DNA of 64,000 nucleotides. It comes from an uncultured Lachnospiraceae bacterium (GTDB taxonomy: Bacteria > Bacillota > Clostridia > Lachnospirales > Lachnospiraceae). The notes below the pieces were generated by a model. It was not told the origin of the DNA. It saw nothing but the letters and a program-made list of their open reading frames with translations, and ran no database searches. The stretch lies in assembly GCA_910587155.1 (NCBI GenBank), contig CAJULA010000001.1, forward strand, positions 170,867 to 234,866. Reading direction: 5' to 3'. Below, one piece after another: positions 7,787-16,941 of the stretch (the stretch's first letter is position 1; every line of letters begins with the position of its first letter). The translations under genes were made by a program, and so were the position numbers.

Positions 7787-9220
7787 ATGGATGTGGAAAG
7801 TTTACTGAATTCATACTTAAAATTTGAGGATGAATTCAATATGTTTCAGATGACAATAAATAATATTAAAATATGGCATTACATACGGAGACATATATTT
7901 AACGATTTGATGAAAATTATGAATATTGCAGATGTTACTTTGCACACCAAAAATATTGTATGTAAAAGTTATGAATCTGACTGGAAGGATTTTTTAAGAG
8001 AAAATATAAGGTGTAATCAGTTTTTGGCTCAGAAGAGGGATGTGTTGGTTATTCCAAGTGAGGGAAAATATAAGAATAAGGATGGGTATTATAGATGTAT
8101 TTATACAGATTTACTTGATAGAAAATTGAACCAAACACATTATTTGCTGGATCGGAAAAGCAGCGAAGGTATGTATGCCAAACAGAAAAGTAAAAATGTA
8201 TTGTATTTGAATATGCAATCCTATGAGAAGATTAGGTATGGAAAACGAAAGCATAATCCGGTTAAGAAAACAGATATAGAAAAGTATATAATAATTCCAA
8301 TAGAGAATTATTTTAATATTTTATTAGATATAGATGATAAGAAAAGATGGCTGGAATTAGCGAATGCTATAACTAGTTGTCGTGGCCTGCATTTGGATTA
8401 TTTCAATTACATGTTATCTAGGATACAGCCCAAAATAATTATTATGGTTTGCGCATATGCGTGTGATATGATGCATTTATGTGAAGTTGCCCATAACAGA
8501 AAAATTCCAGTTGTTGAGTTACAACATGGAGCAATCAGTAGATTACATATAGCATATAATTTTTTTGAAAAGATGAATTTACCAAGCTTTCCAGATTATA
8601 TATTTACATATGGAGGCTTTGAAAGGATAAACGTAAGGTATCCGATTGAAATAGAAAGAATCATATCCGTAGGTTATCCGGAATTAGAGAATTACGTGCA
8701 GGATGTAAAGAAAATTAAAAAGAATAAAAATAAGAAGCAGATACTTTTTATATCACAAATGTCAGAAGAAATCATTCCTTATGTAAAAGCAGCAGCCGAA
8801 ACACTGGACAATGAGAAGTATAAGATTGTTTTTAAACTTCATCCCAGTGAATTTGATAACTGGAGATATATATATAAAAATAGCTTGGATCACCAAAATA
8901 TAGAAATTGTCGGTGATAACAGTAAAACAATATATAATTTTCTGGCAGAAGCAGATTGGGTGGCAGGAATGTACTCTACTGTTCTGATAGAAGCAACTAT
9001 GTTTGATGTTAAAATAGCTGTGTTAAATAGTTCGTTATCTATAAATATGAAAGAGTTATATAAAAATGGCTATGCAATTCTGGCAGATTCTCCGCAACGT
9101 TTAATTGAAGAAATAATGAAAGACAAATTCAGAAAAAATTTGGATATTCATATATTTGAGCCTGGAAGTATAAATAATATGTTGAAAAATATAGATAGAA
9201 TTATTCGAAAAAATGGGTGA
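7787..9220 (+). CDS. GT-B fold glycosyltransferase (capsule/CDP-glycerol transferase-like)
   Basis: A 477-residue protein whose C-terminal half resembles capsule synthesis and polyglycerol-phosphate transferase GT-B domains. Features are VVELQHGAISRLHIAYNFF, DYIFTYGGFERINV, IISVGYPELENY, QILFISQM, IVFKLHPSEFDNW (the HP motif for nucleotide binding), ADWVAGMYSTVLIEATMFDVK and a final segment of the family. The N-terminal 200 residues match nothing I can name. With neuA two genes upstream it is a candidate for transfer of the CMP-activated nonulosonate, but donor choice cannot be read from sequence. No membrane segment. Shine-Dalgarno ATAGGAG precedes the ATG. Confidence 0.65.
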   Translation: MDVESLLNSYLKFEDEFNMFQMTINNIKIWHYIRRHIFNDLMKIMNIADVTLHTKNIVCKSYESDWKDFLRENIRCNQFLAQKRDVLVIPSEGKYKNKDGYYRCIYTDLLDRKLNQTHYLLDRKSSEGMYAKQKSKNVLYLNMQSYEKIRYGKRKHNPVKKTDIEKYIIIPIENYFNILLDIDDKKRWLELANAITSCRGLHLDYFNYMLSRIQPKIIIMVCAYACDMMHLCEVAHNRKIPVVELQHGAISRLHIAYNFFEKMNLPSFPDYIFTYGGFERINVRYPIEIERIISVGYPELENYVQDVKKIKKNKNKKQILFISQMSEEIIPYVKAAAETLDNEKYKIVFKLHPSEFDNWRYIYKNSLDHQNIEIVGDNSKTIYNFLAEADWVAGMYSTVLIEATMFDVKIAVLNSSLSINMKELYKNGYAILADSPQRLIEEIMKDKFRKNLDIHIFEPGSINNMLKNIDRIIRKNG

Positions 9221-9229
9221 GGAACAATT

Positions 9230-10303
9230 ATGAGATACGCGTTGATAGGATGTGGAAGAATATCTTCTAATCATGTGGTTGCTGCACTGAATAATAATCT
9301 GGATATAGTGGCACTGTGTGATATTGTGGAAGACAATATGATAGATAAAATACTAAAGCATAAACTTCGTAAAGATATAAAACAATACACAGATTATAAG
9401 ATGCTGCTTAAAGAAATAAGGCCGGAGTTTGTTGCCATTGCAACGGAAAGCGGAAAGCATGCACAGATTGCTTTGGATTGTATAGATGCAGGATGTAATG
9501 TGATTATCGAAAAGCCCATAGCACTTTCGTTAAATGATGCTGATGAAATAATAAGAAGAGCAAAAGAAAGGAACGTGAAAGTATGCGCCTGTCATCAAAA
9601 CAGATTTAATAAATCAATTCAGAAAATCCGGGAAGCGATTGAAATGAATCGATTTGGTAAGTTGTATTATGGAACGGCGCATATCAGATGGGCAAGGGAT
9701 TATGAGTATTATGCAAGAGCTAAATGGCGCGGAACCTGGGAACAGGATGGAGGGACATTAATGAATCAATGTATTCATGACATTGATTTGTTGCGTTGGA
9801 TGATGGGAGATGACATTGAAGAGGTTATTGGATTAACGGATCGTTTAAAACATGATTATATACAGGCCGAAGATTTTGGATTGGCTCTTATTAAATTTAA
9901 AAATGGGAGCTATGGTGTAATTGAAGGAACAACTAATGTCTATCCCAACAATTTGGAGGAAACATTATATATTTTCGGAGAAAAAGGTACAGTAAAAGCT
10001 GGTGGAGAAGCCGTAAATATTATTGAGGAATGGAGATTTTCAGATTATCTGGATGATGCGAAAGAAGTAAAAGAGGAATGTCATGAGAATCCGCCTAATA
10101 TATATGGTTTTGGCCATTCGAAGATATATGCAGATGTAGTCAACGCAATTAAAAATGATCGTGCTCCATATGTAGATGCTGAGGCAGGAAGAAGAGCGCT
10201 TGAATTAATATTGGCAATATATCAGTCGTCCTATACGCATATGCCTGTTAAGTTGCCGATGAATACTGGAAGTACATTGGATTTCAGCGGGATGTTTGTC
10301 TGA
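9230..10303 (+). CDS. Gfo/Idh/MocA family sugar oxidoreductase
   Basis: NAD(P)-dependent oxidoreductases of this family oxidise or reduce hydroxyl/keto groups on sugars and nucleotide sugars. Residues 1-120 form the Rossmann domain (RYALIGCGRISSNHV, IVALCDIV) followed by the hallmark EKPIALSLNDADE. The C-terminal beta-sheet domain has NRFNKSIQKIREAI, GGTLMNQCIHDIDLLRWMMG (the catalytic H/D region) and ALIKFKNGSYGVIEGT. Length (357) is normal. WbpB/WlbA-type members make 3-keto sugars that are then aminated. The WbpE-like aminotransferase at 12760 is a natural partner, together giving a 3-amino sugar (inference). Confidence 0.9.
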   Translation: MRYALIGCGRISSNHVVAALNNNLDIVALCDIVEDNMIDKILKHKLRKDIKQYTDYKMLLKEIRPEFVAIATESGKHAQIALDCIDAGCNVIIEKPIALSLNDADEIIRRAKERNVKVCACHQNRFNKSIQKIREAIEMNRFGKLYYGTAHIRWARDYEYYARAKWRGTWEQDGGTLMNQCIHDIDLLRWMMGDDIEEVIGLTDRLKHDYIQAEDFGLALIKFKNGSYGVIEGTTNVYPNNLEETLYIFGEKGTVKAGGEAVNIIEEWRFSDYLDDAKEVKEECHENPPNIYGFGHSKIYADVVNAIKNDRAPYVDAEAGRRALELILAIYQSSYTHMPVKLPMNTGSTLDFSGMFV

Positions 10304-10338
10304 AATGAATTTTATTTAATGCTATAGGGAGAATGCAG

Positions 10339-11085
10339 ATGCGAGATATAGAGAATTATGCAGACAGATATGTTGTACAAGGATTCGAATCTTATAAAGT
10401 GCAATACAGAAGAAGGAAAATATTAGAGATTATAAAAAAGTACCAACCAAAAAAAATTTTAGAAATCGGATGTGGAAAGGATCCATTATTCAAATATATT
10501 GAAGATATTCCTTTTACTATAATTGAACCCGCCAGGGAATTTTATGAGGAGGCTATGAGTAAAATTACATTCTTCTGCAAAGAAAATATAGTATTGTATC
10601 ATGCATTTTTTGAGGATATTGTTGATAAGCTTTTTCCGGAATACGATATGATAATTTGTGCCGGATTATTGCACGAGGTAGAACATCCAGACCACTTTAT
10701 CAATAACATTGTGAAGGTTTGTAACAAAAATACGATTGTACATATCAATGTACCCAATGCAAATTCTATCCATCGTTTACTGGGAAAAGAAATGGGGATT
10801 TTAAAAGATGTACATGATATGTCAGAAAATAATATTGTCTTGCAGCAGAACAGTGTTTTTGACAAAAACAGTTTAAATAAAATAGTAATGGATAATGGAT
10901 TAGAAGTATTTGAAGATGGTGCTATATTTATGAAGCCTTTTTCTCATATTCAAATGTATAAAATGATGCAATATGGAATATTAGATGAGGTTGTCTTGGA
11001 TGGATTATATATGTTAGGAGAACATATACCAGAATTTGGGAGCGAAATATATGTTAACTGTAAGATAAAAGTAGCCGAAAAGTAA
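10339..11085 (+). CDS. Class I SAM-dependent methyltransferase
   Basis: A methyltransferase of the Methyltransf_11/23 type. It has KKILEIGCGKDPLFKYI (SAM-binding motif I), FTIIEPAREFYEEA, DMIICAGLLHEVEHPDHFINNI (motif II region) and TIVHINVPNANSIHRLLG. Two ATGs, 10333 and 10339, are in frame; 10339 has better spacing from AGGGAG. The protein probably methylates a sugar or an amino sugar in the cluster, but the acceptor is not readable. It lies 29 bp after the oxidoreductase in the same direction. Confidence 0.8.
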   Translation: MRDIENYADRYVVQGFESYKVQYRRRKILEIIKKYQPKKILEIGCGKDPLFKYIEDIPFTIIEPAREFYEEAMSKITFFCKENIVLYHAFFEDIVDKLFPEYDMIICAGLLHEVEHPDHFINNIVKVCNKNTIVHINVPNANSIHRLLGKEMGILKDVHDMSENNIVLQQNSVFDKNSLNKIVMDNGLEVFEDGAIFMKPFSHIQMYKMMQYGILDEVVLDGLYMLGEHIPEFGSEIYVNCKIKVAEK

Positions 11086-11120
11086 AAGCTCTGATACAGC
11101 GGAAAATTGGGGGATACTAG

Positions 11121-11420
11121 ATGGAGAAATTTTTACAAAATAAATTGAAATCAGTTCTTTATCAAACTATTATTATCAATGAATGGATTTCATGTGGTGA
11201 GTTTGAAAAAGCGGATAGGATAGTGTTTGTTGGAAACAGATTCGAAGCAGTAGTCACTAATTTTCTCTTTAGGAAAAGTAAGAAAAAAGTATATTATTGT
11301 ATAGATTTCAGAGAAAAATATAAATATGATGATAAAACTAAATGGATTATATTCAATAATGAAAAATGGAATGTAAAAGAGTTAAACAGTTATGATATTT
11401 TAGTCGTTCCGAAATTATAG
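11121..11420 (+). CDS. Small hypothetical protein, possible degenerate Rossmann-like fragment
   Basis: A 99-residue protein with a good upstream GGGGGATA. It starts with a predicted helix (NKLKSVLYQTIIINEWISCGEFEKAD), then RIVFVGNRFEAVVTNFLF, VYYCIDFREK, KWIIFNNEK and a final DILVVPKL. The order of beta-strand, turn, helix, strand with an acidic end recalls the recurrent Rossmann-like module of this island, but shorter and lacking the usual tail. It may be a remnant or a minimal version. I do not recognise a family. It lies between a methyltransferase and a CgeB-like glycosyltransferase in the same operon. Confidence 0.5.
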   Translation: MEKFLQNKLKSVLYQTIIINEWISCGEFEKADRIVFVGNRFEAVVTNFLFRKSKKKVYYCIDFREKYKYDDKTKWIIFNNEKWNVKELNSYDILVVPKL

Positions 11421-11437
11421 GTCAGTGAGGAAAAGTT

Positions 11438-12679
11438 GTGAGAGTATTAGTAGTTGATATTAATTTTGACTATAAAAATCCAATATATCGACAATTTTAT
11501 AATTCTTTTTGTTATTGTATGGAAGTTGATTATTTTGGTCCCGGATACGTAACAAGAGAAGTGCTGGAGCAGGGGATATATAATTTTTTAGAAAAGCATG
11601 ATAAATATGACGCTATATTAATGGGGACATATTTTGTTTGTTCCACAGGGGAAAAGGAGACGGTTTTCAGCGATGCTTATAAAATTCATCGTAATGTTAT
11701 TCCTTATTATTATGTGAATGATGCATACCAGTGTTGTGAGAAAATATATCAGGAATTATTAACTATAAAAGGGGTATTGAAAATATATATATGTTATAGA
11801 GATTGGTTTATTCTGGATATTGGTGAGTGCAAGCTATGGCAGGAATTATTAGAGCATGATTTTTATATTATGGGCGATCCGATTGAGCAGATGCAGAAAT
11901 TTACGAATAGTGCGATACATAAGCATAAAGTTTTGACTAACTATGCTTATTCCATGATAAAAGGAATTACTGAAAGATATATACCGATATCGTTTTTGGC
12001 AATAGGAAGCAATGAAATTTTTGTGAGAAGTTTCTCTGAAAGAAAATTTGATTGGTGTGTTCCGGGAAACAGATCGGAATATTTTTATCCAGAAAGAAGC
12101 AAGGCTTATGAACTGATAAAAGGGCAGCATAAAAGTGTATGGTCAGATGATCCTTATCAAAATCTCACTGTTCATACGATTGAAAAAAATCATATGGAGT
12201 GGTATCAGTTCAGAAATACATTTGAAAGGATGTTATCCTGGATATGGGGGAAAAATTTAAATATTGCTTCTCACCCAAAGGTACAGTATATCGCGGCATG
12301 CAGGGAACAATATCTGGAAAGTATGCGTGAGACAAAGTATGTTTATGCGGAGGGTGGAGTGGGGAACTGTCTTGTAAGAAAATATTTTGAAACATGTGCA
12401 TGTGGGGCTGTATTAGTAGCAAAAAGAGTTCCCGGTATGAAAGAGATGGGATTTATTAACGGAAAGAACTGTTTTATTCTAGACAGATATGAAAATATTA
12501 CGACTATTGGAAATCATGACAGTGATTGTGAAAAAATAGCAAGAGAGGGGCAAAAGCTTATTCTAGACAAGCATATGTTTTACCATCGGGCAATCGCTTT
12601 ACATAAAACAATTGAGTTTATTATAAGGGGAGCGTATAAGGGCGGCTATTGGGAATGTGGGGATTATCTGTTAAAGTGA
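11438..12679 (+). CDS. CgeB-like glycosyltransferase (glycosyl transferases group 1)
   Basis: A 413-residue GT-B type protein similar to CgeB/DUF3880 glycosyltransferases. The N-terminal part has VLVVDINFDYKNPIY and DAILMGTYFVC. The C-terminal nucleotide-sugar half has KYVYAEGGVGNCLVRKYFETCACGAVLVAKRVPGMKEMGF, a 'losing-face' segment typical of CgeB proteins, followed by GKNCFILDRYENI. It begins with GTG preceded by GTGAGGAAAA. It is probably a cytosolic glycosyltransferase of the island; substrates are unknown. A small hairpin follows the stop codon. Confidence 0.75.
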   Translation: MRVLVVDINFDYKNPIYRQFYNSFCYCMEVDYFGPGYVTREVLEQGIYNFLEKHDKYDAILMGTYFVCSTGEKETVFSDAYKIHRNVIPYYYVNDAYQCCEKIYQELLTIKGVLKIYICYRDWFILDIGECKLWQELLEHDFYIMGDPIEQMQKFTNSAIHKHKVLTNYAYSMIKGITERYIPISFLAIGSNEIFVRSFSERKFDWCVPGNRSEYFYPERSKAYELIKGQHKSVWSDDPYQNLTVHTIEKNHMEWYQFRNTFERMLSWIWGKNLNIASHPKVQYIAACREQYLESMRETKYVYAEGGVGNCLVRKYFETCACGAVLVAKRVPGMKEMGFINGKNCFILDRYENITTIGNHDSDCEKIAREGQKLILDKHMFYHRAIALHKTIEFIIRGAYKGGYWECGDYLLK

Positions 12680-12680
12680 T

Positions 12681-12698
12681 ATCCTGTTGAAACAGGAT
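12681..12698 (+). terminator. Short hairpin after the CgeB-like gene
   Basis: Seven-base perfect stem with a four-base loop immediately after the stop codon of the previous gene. There is no run of T after it, so termination is doubtful; it may only be a weak transcript-stabilising stem. Confidence 0.3.
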
Positions 12699-12759
12699 GT
12701 CTGTAAGTAACTGTTATATTGATTCCATAAAAGAAGATTAATGGGAAGGTCTGACTGCG

Positions 12760-13878
12760 ATGGATTTTATTGACTTAAAAGCCCAATATAAAACCATTAG
12801 AAAAAAGATTAATAAGAATATACAACAGGTATTGGATGATGCGAATTTTATAATGGGTCAATCCGTGGAGGAATTTGAAATTAAACTGGCGGAATATATT
12901 GGAGTGAAATATGCTATTGGATGTGGAAGTGGAACAGATGCATTACAGTTAATCTATATGGCATATGGAATAGGCGCGGGCGATGCAGTTTTTTGCCCGG
13001 ATATGACATTTGTGGCTTCTGTGGAGCCTGCATATATGCTGGGTGCCATACCGATATTTTGTGACATAAATAAAAATACATATAATATCTGTACTGACAG
13101 TCTGGAACGGCAAATACACACAGTTATCAAGCAGGGTAGGCTGAGGCCCAGAGCAATTGTAGCAGTCGACTTTGTCGGGAATCCAGCTGATTATGATAAA
13201 CTGGAGAAAATAGCGGCAGAATATAATCTGCTTCTGATTGAAGATGCAGCGCAGGGAATAGGAGCGTCTTATAAAGGAAAGAAATGTGGCTCTTTTGGAA
13301 ACATTGCTGCAACTTCTTTTTTCCCGTCAAAGCCTCTTGGATGCTATGGAGATGGTGGTGCAGTATTTACCGATGATATTGATCTCTATTCCATACTTTG
13401 TTCATTACGTGTACATGGTAAAGGAAGTAGTAAATATGATAATGTCAGAGTTGGGATAAATTCGAGACTTGATACGATACAGGCAGCCATATTGCTCATT
13501 AAATTATCAGTATTAGAGGATGAGATCAGTAAAAGACAGAAGATTGCATCTAAGTACAGTATGGCGTTAAAGGATAAGTATGTTGTTCCTTGTATTGAGA
13601 AAGGTGCAATATCAGCATATGCACAGTATACTTTGTTGGCAGAAGACAGAAAACAACGGGACGGGGTATGTGAATATCTTAAATCGAAAGGAGTCCCAAC
13701 GCTTGTTTATTATCCAAGGCCGATGCATACCATGGAAGTGTTTAAATATTGCCATACAGGAGAAGAAGATTTTGTGAACACCATGGGTTATGCAGAACGG
13801 ACATTTTCAATTCCGTTTTCAGCATATTTATCGGAGGAAGATCAGGAGAAGATAATTGAATCACTATTAAATTTCTGA
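12760..13878 (+). CDS. DegT/DnrJ/EryC1 aminotransferase, WbpE-like
   Basis: A 372-residue PLP-dependent sugar aminotransferase. It begins MDFIDLKAQYKTIRKKI, then GCGSGTDALQL, IEDAAQGIGASYKGKKCG and SFFPSKPLGCYGDGGA, in which the lysine of SKP is the PLP lysine. The FFPSKPLG-GDGGA form is typical of WbpE-type enzymes that aminate 3-keto UDP-sugars. The C terminus has LVYYPRPMH and a final TFSIPFSAYLSEED. Together with the Gfo/Idh/MocA oxidoreductase at 9230 it would make a 3-amino-3-deoxy sugar, by analogy with WlbA/WlbC. An 80 bp gap precedes it. Confidence 0.88.
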   Translation: MDFIDLKAQYKTIRKKINKNIQQVLDDANFIMGQSVEEFEIKLAEYIGVKYAIGCGSGTDALQLIYMAYGIGAGDAVFCPDMTFVASVEPAYMLGAIPIFCDINKNTYNICTDSLERQIHTVIKQGRLRPRAIVAVDFVGNPADYDKLEKIAAEYNLLLIEDAAQGIGASYKGKKCGSFGNIAATSFFPSKPLGCYGDGGAVFTDDIDLYSILCSLRVHGKGSSKYDNVRVGINSRLDTIQAAILLIKLSVLEDEISKRQKIASKYSMALKDKYVVPCIEKGAISAYAQYTLLAEDRKQRDGVCEYLKSKGVPTLVYYPRPMHTMEVFKYCHTGEEDFVNTMGYAERTFSIPFSAYLSEEDQEKIIESLLNF

Positions 13879-14013
13879 GTTCGTGTATACACTTGAATAT
13901 GTAATAAAAGAAGAAAAACAAAGCGTCTGCTTGTCTCAGATGATAATCTGTTGTTATGTGATTTATAGCATGTTAATAAGTAAAGAATTGTAAATAAAAT
14001 GGTGAACTGTAAT

Positions 14014-14934
14014 ATGACAGATAAAGAAAGATACCGGGATATTTGTAAAAAAGAAAAAAGCATACCTGTATTTTCAAAAGACTGGTGGCTTGACAGCGTT
14101 TGCGGAGAAAATAATTGGGAAGTATATCTGATAGGGACAGGAAAGGACATCAAAGCTGCTTTTCCTTATTGGATCAGGGAGGATAACGGAGGAAAGTATA
14201 TAGGGCGTATACTACTTACCCAAAATAATGGAATATGGATAAAATATCCGGATAAACAGGGAATTAGTGCAAGACAGAGCTATGAGGAAAAAATAGTCAA
14301 CGAAATATGCGATTTTATTGACAGTCTTGGATTAGTCAGATATGAACAGCAATATCACTATCATTTTACCAATTATCTTCCATTTTTCTGGCGGCATTAT
14401 AAAGAAATTACACGTTATACATATGTAATTGAAGATACCAGCGATTTAGAACTGGTAAGAGACAGATATTGTTCCAAAGTCAAAAATCTCTTGAAAAAGG
14501 CAAGAAAAAATTTGTATGTGGAAGAAACGCATGATTTGGAAGAATTTTATGATGTGAATCAAATGACCTTCAAGCGGCAGGGAATGGAGATACCTTTTTC
14601 CTTTGATTATTTTAAAAATTTGTATAAAGCCTGTAAAAAGCAAGATGCATGCTTGCTGCTTTGTGCCAGAGACGGATCGGGAACGGCACAGAGCGTGGCC
14701 ATGCTCGTATGGGATTCCATGTCGGTATATTATCTCCTCAATGGTACAAACCCGGATCTGAAGATGTTTCAGGGAAACGATCTGTTGATCGATACTGCAA
14801 TTATGAAGGCGCATGAGTTGGGATTAAAATTTGATTTTGAAGGCAGTGTGATCAAAAATGTAAATCATGCATTCAGAGAATTTGGTGGATATCCGAAACC
14901 GTATTTTAGGATTTATAAAGAGTTTCAACTATGA
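14014..14934 (+). CDS. FemAB/GNAT-like acyl- or aminoacyltransferase
   Basis: A protein of about 306 residues resembling the Acetyltransf_6 (BioF2/FemAB-like) superfamily. It has PVFSKDWWLDSVCG, AAFPYWIRED, the mid-protein LVRDRYCSKVKNLLKKARK (typical of FemAB-like acyl donors' binding helix), VNQMTFKRQGMEIP and QGNDLLIDTAIMKAHELGLKFDFEGSV. Such enzymes transfer an acyl or aminoacyl group to an amine, for example to an amino sugar. The start at 14014 is preferred because GGTGA lies at good spacing; 13999 would add five residues. A 120 bp spacer upstream may hold a promoter, but no convincing one was seen. Confidence 0.65.
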   Translation: MTDKERYRDICKKEKSIPVFSKDWWLDSVCGENNWEVYLIGTGKDIKAAFPYWIREDNGGKYIGRILLTQNNGIWIKYPDKQGISARQSYEEKIVNEICDFIDSLGLVRYEQQYHYHFTNYLPFFWRHYKEITRYTYVIEDTSDLELVRDRYCSKVKNLLKKARKNLYVEETHDLEEFYDVNQMTFKRQGMEIPFSFDYFKNLYKACKKQDACLLLCARDGSGTAQSVAMLVWDSMSVYYLLNGTNPDLKMFQGNDLLIDTAIMKAHELGLKFDFEGSVIKNVNHAFREFGGYPKPYFRIYKEFQL

Positions 14935-14972
14935 GTTTACCCTTGATAAATTCAATCTGGAGGAGTTGTTTT

Positions 14973-15878
14973 ATGAATATTATAATTTTTGGTTATGGAT
15001 ATGAAGGAGTAAAATTATATAGAGAATTGGAAGATAGTAATAAGTATAATGTAATTGGTTTTGCAGACAATTCTTTATATAAACAGGGGAATCGTGTGGG
15101 ATCAAATATAATAATGTCAATGGATGAGTTAATACAACTTAAGGAAAAAGTAGATTACTCGGTTCTAATAGCTGCAAAAAAATGGTATGAAATAGGACAA
15201 CAACTGGAAAACTATGATATTCCGATTGAGGGAATATATCAGAACGGAAGTATTGAAACCTACGATAGAATGAGCTTTGAAAGATTGGACTTGACAAAGA
15301 AGATAGTATTATATGCGGGAGATATCTATGATGAAATACATATGTCAGATGAAAATCTGTATGGGCTTTCAATTAGTAAAGCAGACTCAAAACATATATT
15401 ACATGATATAAGAATAAAATATCCCTTACCTGACAACTGCATTTTTTCTTATCAAGCAGAGGATGTATTAGAGCATATTGAACAAGAAAGACTTGTTATG
15501 GTTATTGATGAGATATATCGTATTTTGAAAAAAAGAGGATTATTCAGAATCTGTTTACCCGATTATTTTAGTCCATATTTAAAAAATACGGCTATGAAAG
15601 ATGAACATGGAAACATAATTTTTGATCCTACCGGAGGAGGGGATTGGGGGAGTAAGGGAGTAATAAATGGGGGACATTTATGGTTTCCGAATTATATTAC
15701 TGTAAAGAGGTTGTTGGAAAAAACAAAATTCAGGAATATTAATTTCTTATGTTATCATACGGAAGAGGGAATACTGATGAAGAAAGAGATAGACTATTTA
15801 AAGGGATATGTTATCAGAGTACCTGAACAGGAATGTAAAAATCCGGTGTATAGTATGGTAGTGGATTGTTACAAATAG
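14973..15878 (+). CDS. Rossmann-like module fused to class I SAM methyltransferase
   Basis: Residues 1-88 carry another copy of the recurrent module (NIIIFGYGYEGVKLYREL, IGFADNSLYKQGN, YSVLIAAKKWYEIGQQL). Residues 95-301 are a short SAM-methyltransferase of the DUF268/Methyltransf_11 kind with EDVLEHIEQERLVMVIDEIYRILKKRGLFRICLPDYF and GGHLWFPNYITVKRLLE. The classical GxGxG SAM loop is weak, so it may be divergent. The start at 14973 is selected by GGAGGAG 8 bp upstream. It is probably a cytosolic modification enzyme of the glycan; acceptor unknown. Confidence 0.7.
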   Translation: MNIIIFGYGYEGVKLYRELEDSNKYNVIGFADNSLYKQGNRVGSNIIMSMDELIQLKEKVDYSVLIAAKKWYEIGQQLENYDIPIEGIYQNGSIETYDRMSFERLDLTKKIVLYAGDIYDEIHMSDENLYGLSISKADSKHILHDIRIKYPLPDNCIFSYQAEDVLEHIEQERLVMVIDEIYRILKKRGLFRICLPDYFSPYLKNTAMKDEHGNIIFDPTGGGDWGSKGVINGGHLWFPNYITVKRLLEKTKFRNINFLCYHTEEGILMKKEIDYLKGYVIRVPEQECKNPVYSMVVDCYK

Positions 15879-15902
15879 ATAATTTGTAAGGTGGATAACT
15901 CA

Positions 15903-16907
15903 ATGAACAAAATGGTTAAACATGACAAAGAAATGAAAAAGAAGCTGATTATTACAAATATGCGGAAAGAACCAAAGAAATTTGCATTGGCTCCGATCAT
16001 TGTTTTTGCATATAACAGGGCTGACAAGTTAGAACAATTGTTAACATCGTTAGAAAGAAACGCCCAAATAAAAAATATGGATTTATATATTTTTGTGGAT
16101 ATTCCGGATAAAAAAAATCGGAAAGACAGAAGATATAATCAGCAGGTTATCACATTTTTAAAAAAATATCAGTCAGATTGTAAGATGTTTAAGAAAATTA
16201 CCATAGAAATATCTGACAAACACAGAGGATTGGCAGATTCTATCATCCATGGGGTAACTAAAATCGTCAATAAATATGGAAAAGTTATTGTTTTGGAAGA
16301 TGATCTGAAGGTGTCAGAAGATTTTCTGGATTATATGCAGCGAGGGCTGGAAATATATAAAAATGACAGCAGAATATGGGCGGTGGCAGGATATTGTCCG
16401 GTTTTCAAAATGCCGGGGAAATACAAAAAAGATGTTTTTTTAGTTCCGCGCCCTGAATCGTGGGGATGGGGGACATGGAGTGAGCGATGGAACCGCTGTG
16501 ACTGGGAAGTAAGTACATATCAGGAGTTTAGAAAGGATATTTTAAAACGGATACTTTTCAATATAGGCGGCGATGATTTGGGACCGATGCTGAAGAGGCA
16601 GATGGAGAATGCCCAATATAATTCCTGGGCGATCAGATGGGGATATCAACAGTTCTTAGAACGGAAATATACGGTTTATCCAAAGGAATCAAGAGTTATC
16701 CACTGCGGGACGGATAACCGCTCAACCCATGGTGCATACTTTGATACACAGGTGTTGAAAGATAACTATAAAAGATGCAGATTCAGTTATCTGCGCCCTG
16801 ATTGGAATGTGATCTGGCATTTCAGAAAGGCATATCGGATTACACTAAGGCAGAGAGTAAGAAGTTTTGCGAATATTGTAAAAAATCAGATCTTCACAGG
16901 AAAATGA
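15903..16907 (+). CDS. GT-A type glycosyltransferase (GNT-I/GT2-like)
   Basis: A protein of about 334 residues. It has a nucleotide-diphospho-sugar transferase fold: APIIVFAYNRADKLEQLLTSL, LYIFVDIPDKKNRKD, RGLADSIIHGV and KVIVLEDDLKVSEDFLDYM, where EDD is the metal-binding DxD motif. It also has VPRPESWGWGTWSERWNRCDW and RVIHCGTDNRSTHG. The ESWGWGTW box is common in GNT-I-like bacterial transferases. The start at 15903 is favoured by AAGGTGG; a GTG at 15891 is also in frame. There is no membrane helix. Donor unknown. Confidence 0.8.
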   Translation: MNKMVKHDKEMKKKLIITNMRKEPKKFALAPIIVFAYNRADKLEQLLTSLERNAQIKNMDLYIFVDIPDKKNRKDRRYNQQVITFLKKYQSDCKMFKKITIEISDKHRGLADSIIHGVTKIVNKYGKVIVLEDDLKVSEDFLDYMQRGLEIYKNDSRIWAVAGYCPVFKMPGKYKKDVFLVPRPESWGWGTWSERWNRCDWEVSTYQEFRKDILKRILFNIGGDDLGPMLKRQMENAQYNSWAIRWGYQQFLERKYTVYPKESRVIHCGTDNRSTHGAYFDTQVLKDNYKRCRFSYLRPDWNVIWHFRKAYRITLRQRVRSFANIVKNQIFTGK

Positions 16908-16941
16908 TGACAGATAATTCATGGGATAACAGAGGTAGTCT

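Noticed and set aside
12680..12760. Operon boundary at the hairpin after the CgeB-like gene
   Set aside because: No T-tract and no convincing promoter after it; the genes may still be cotranscribed.
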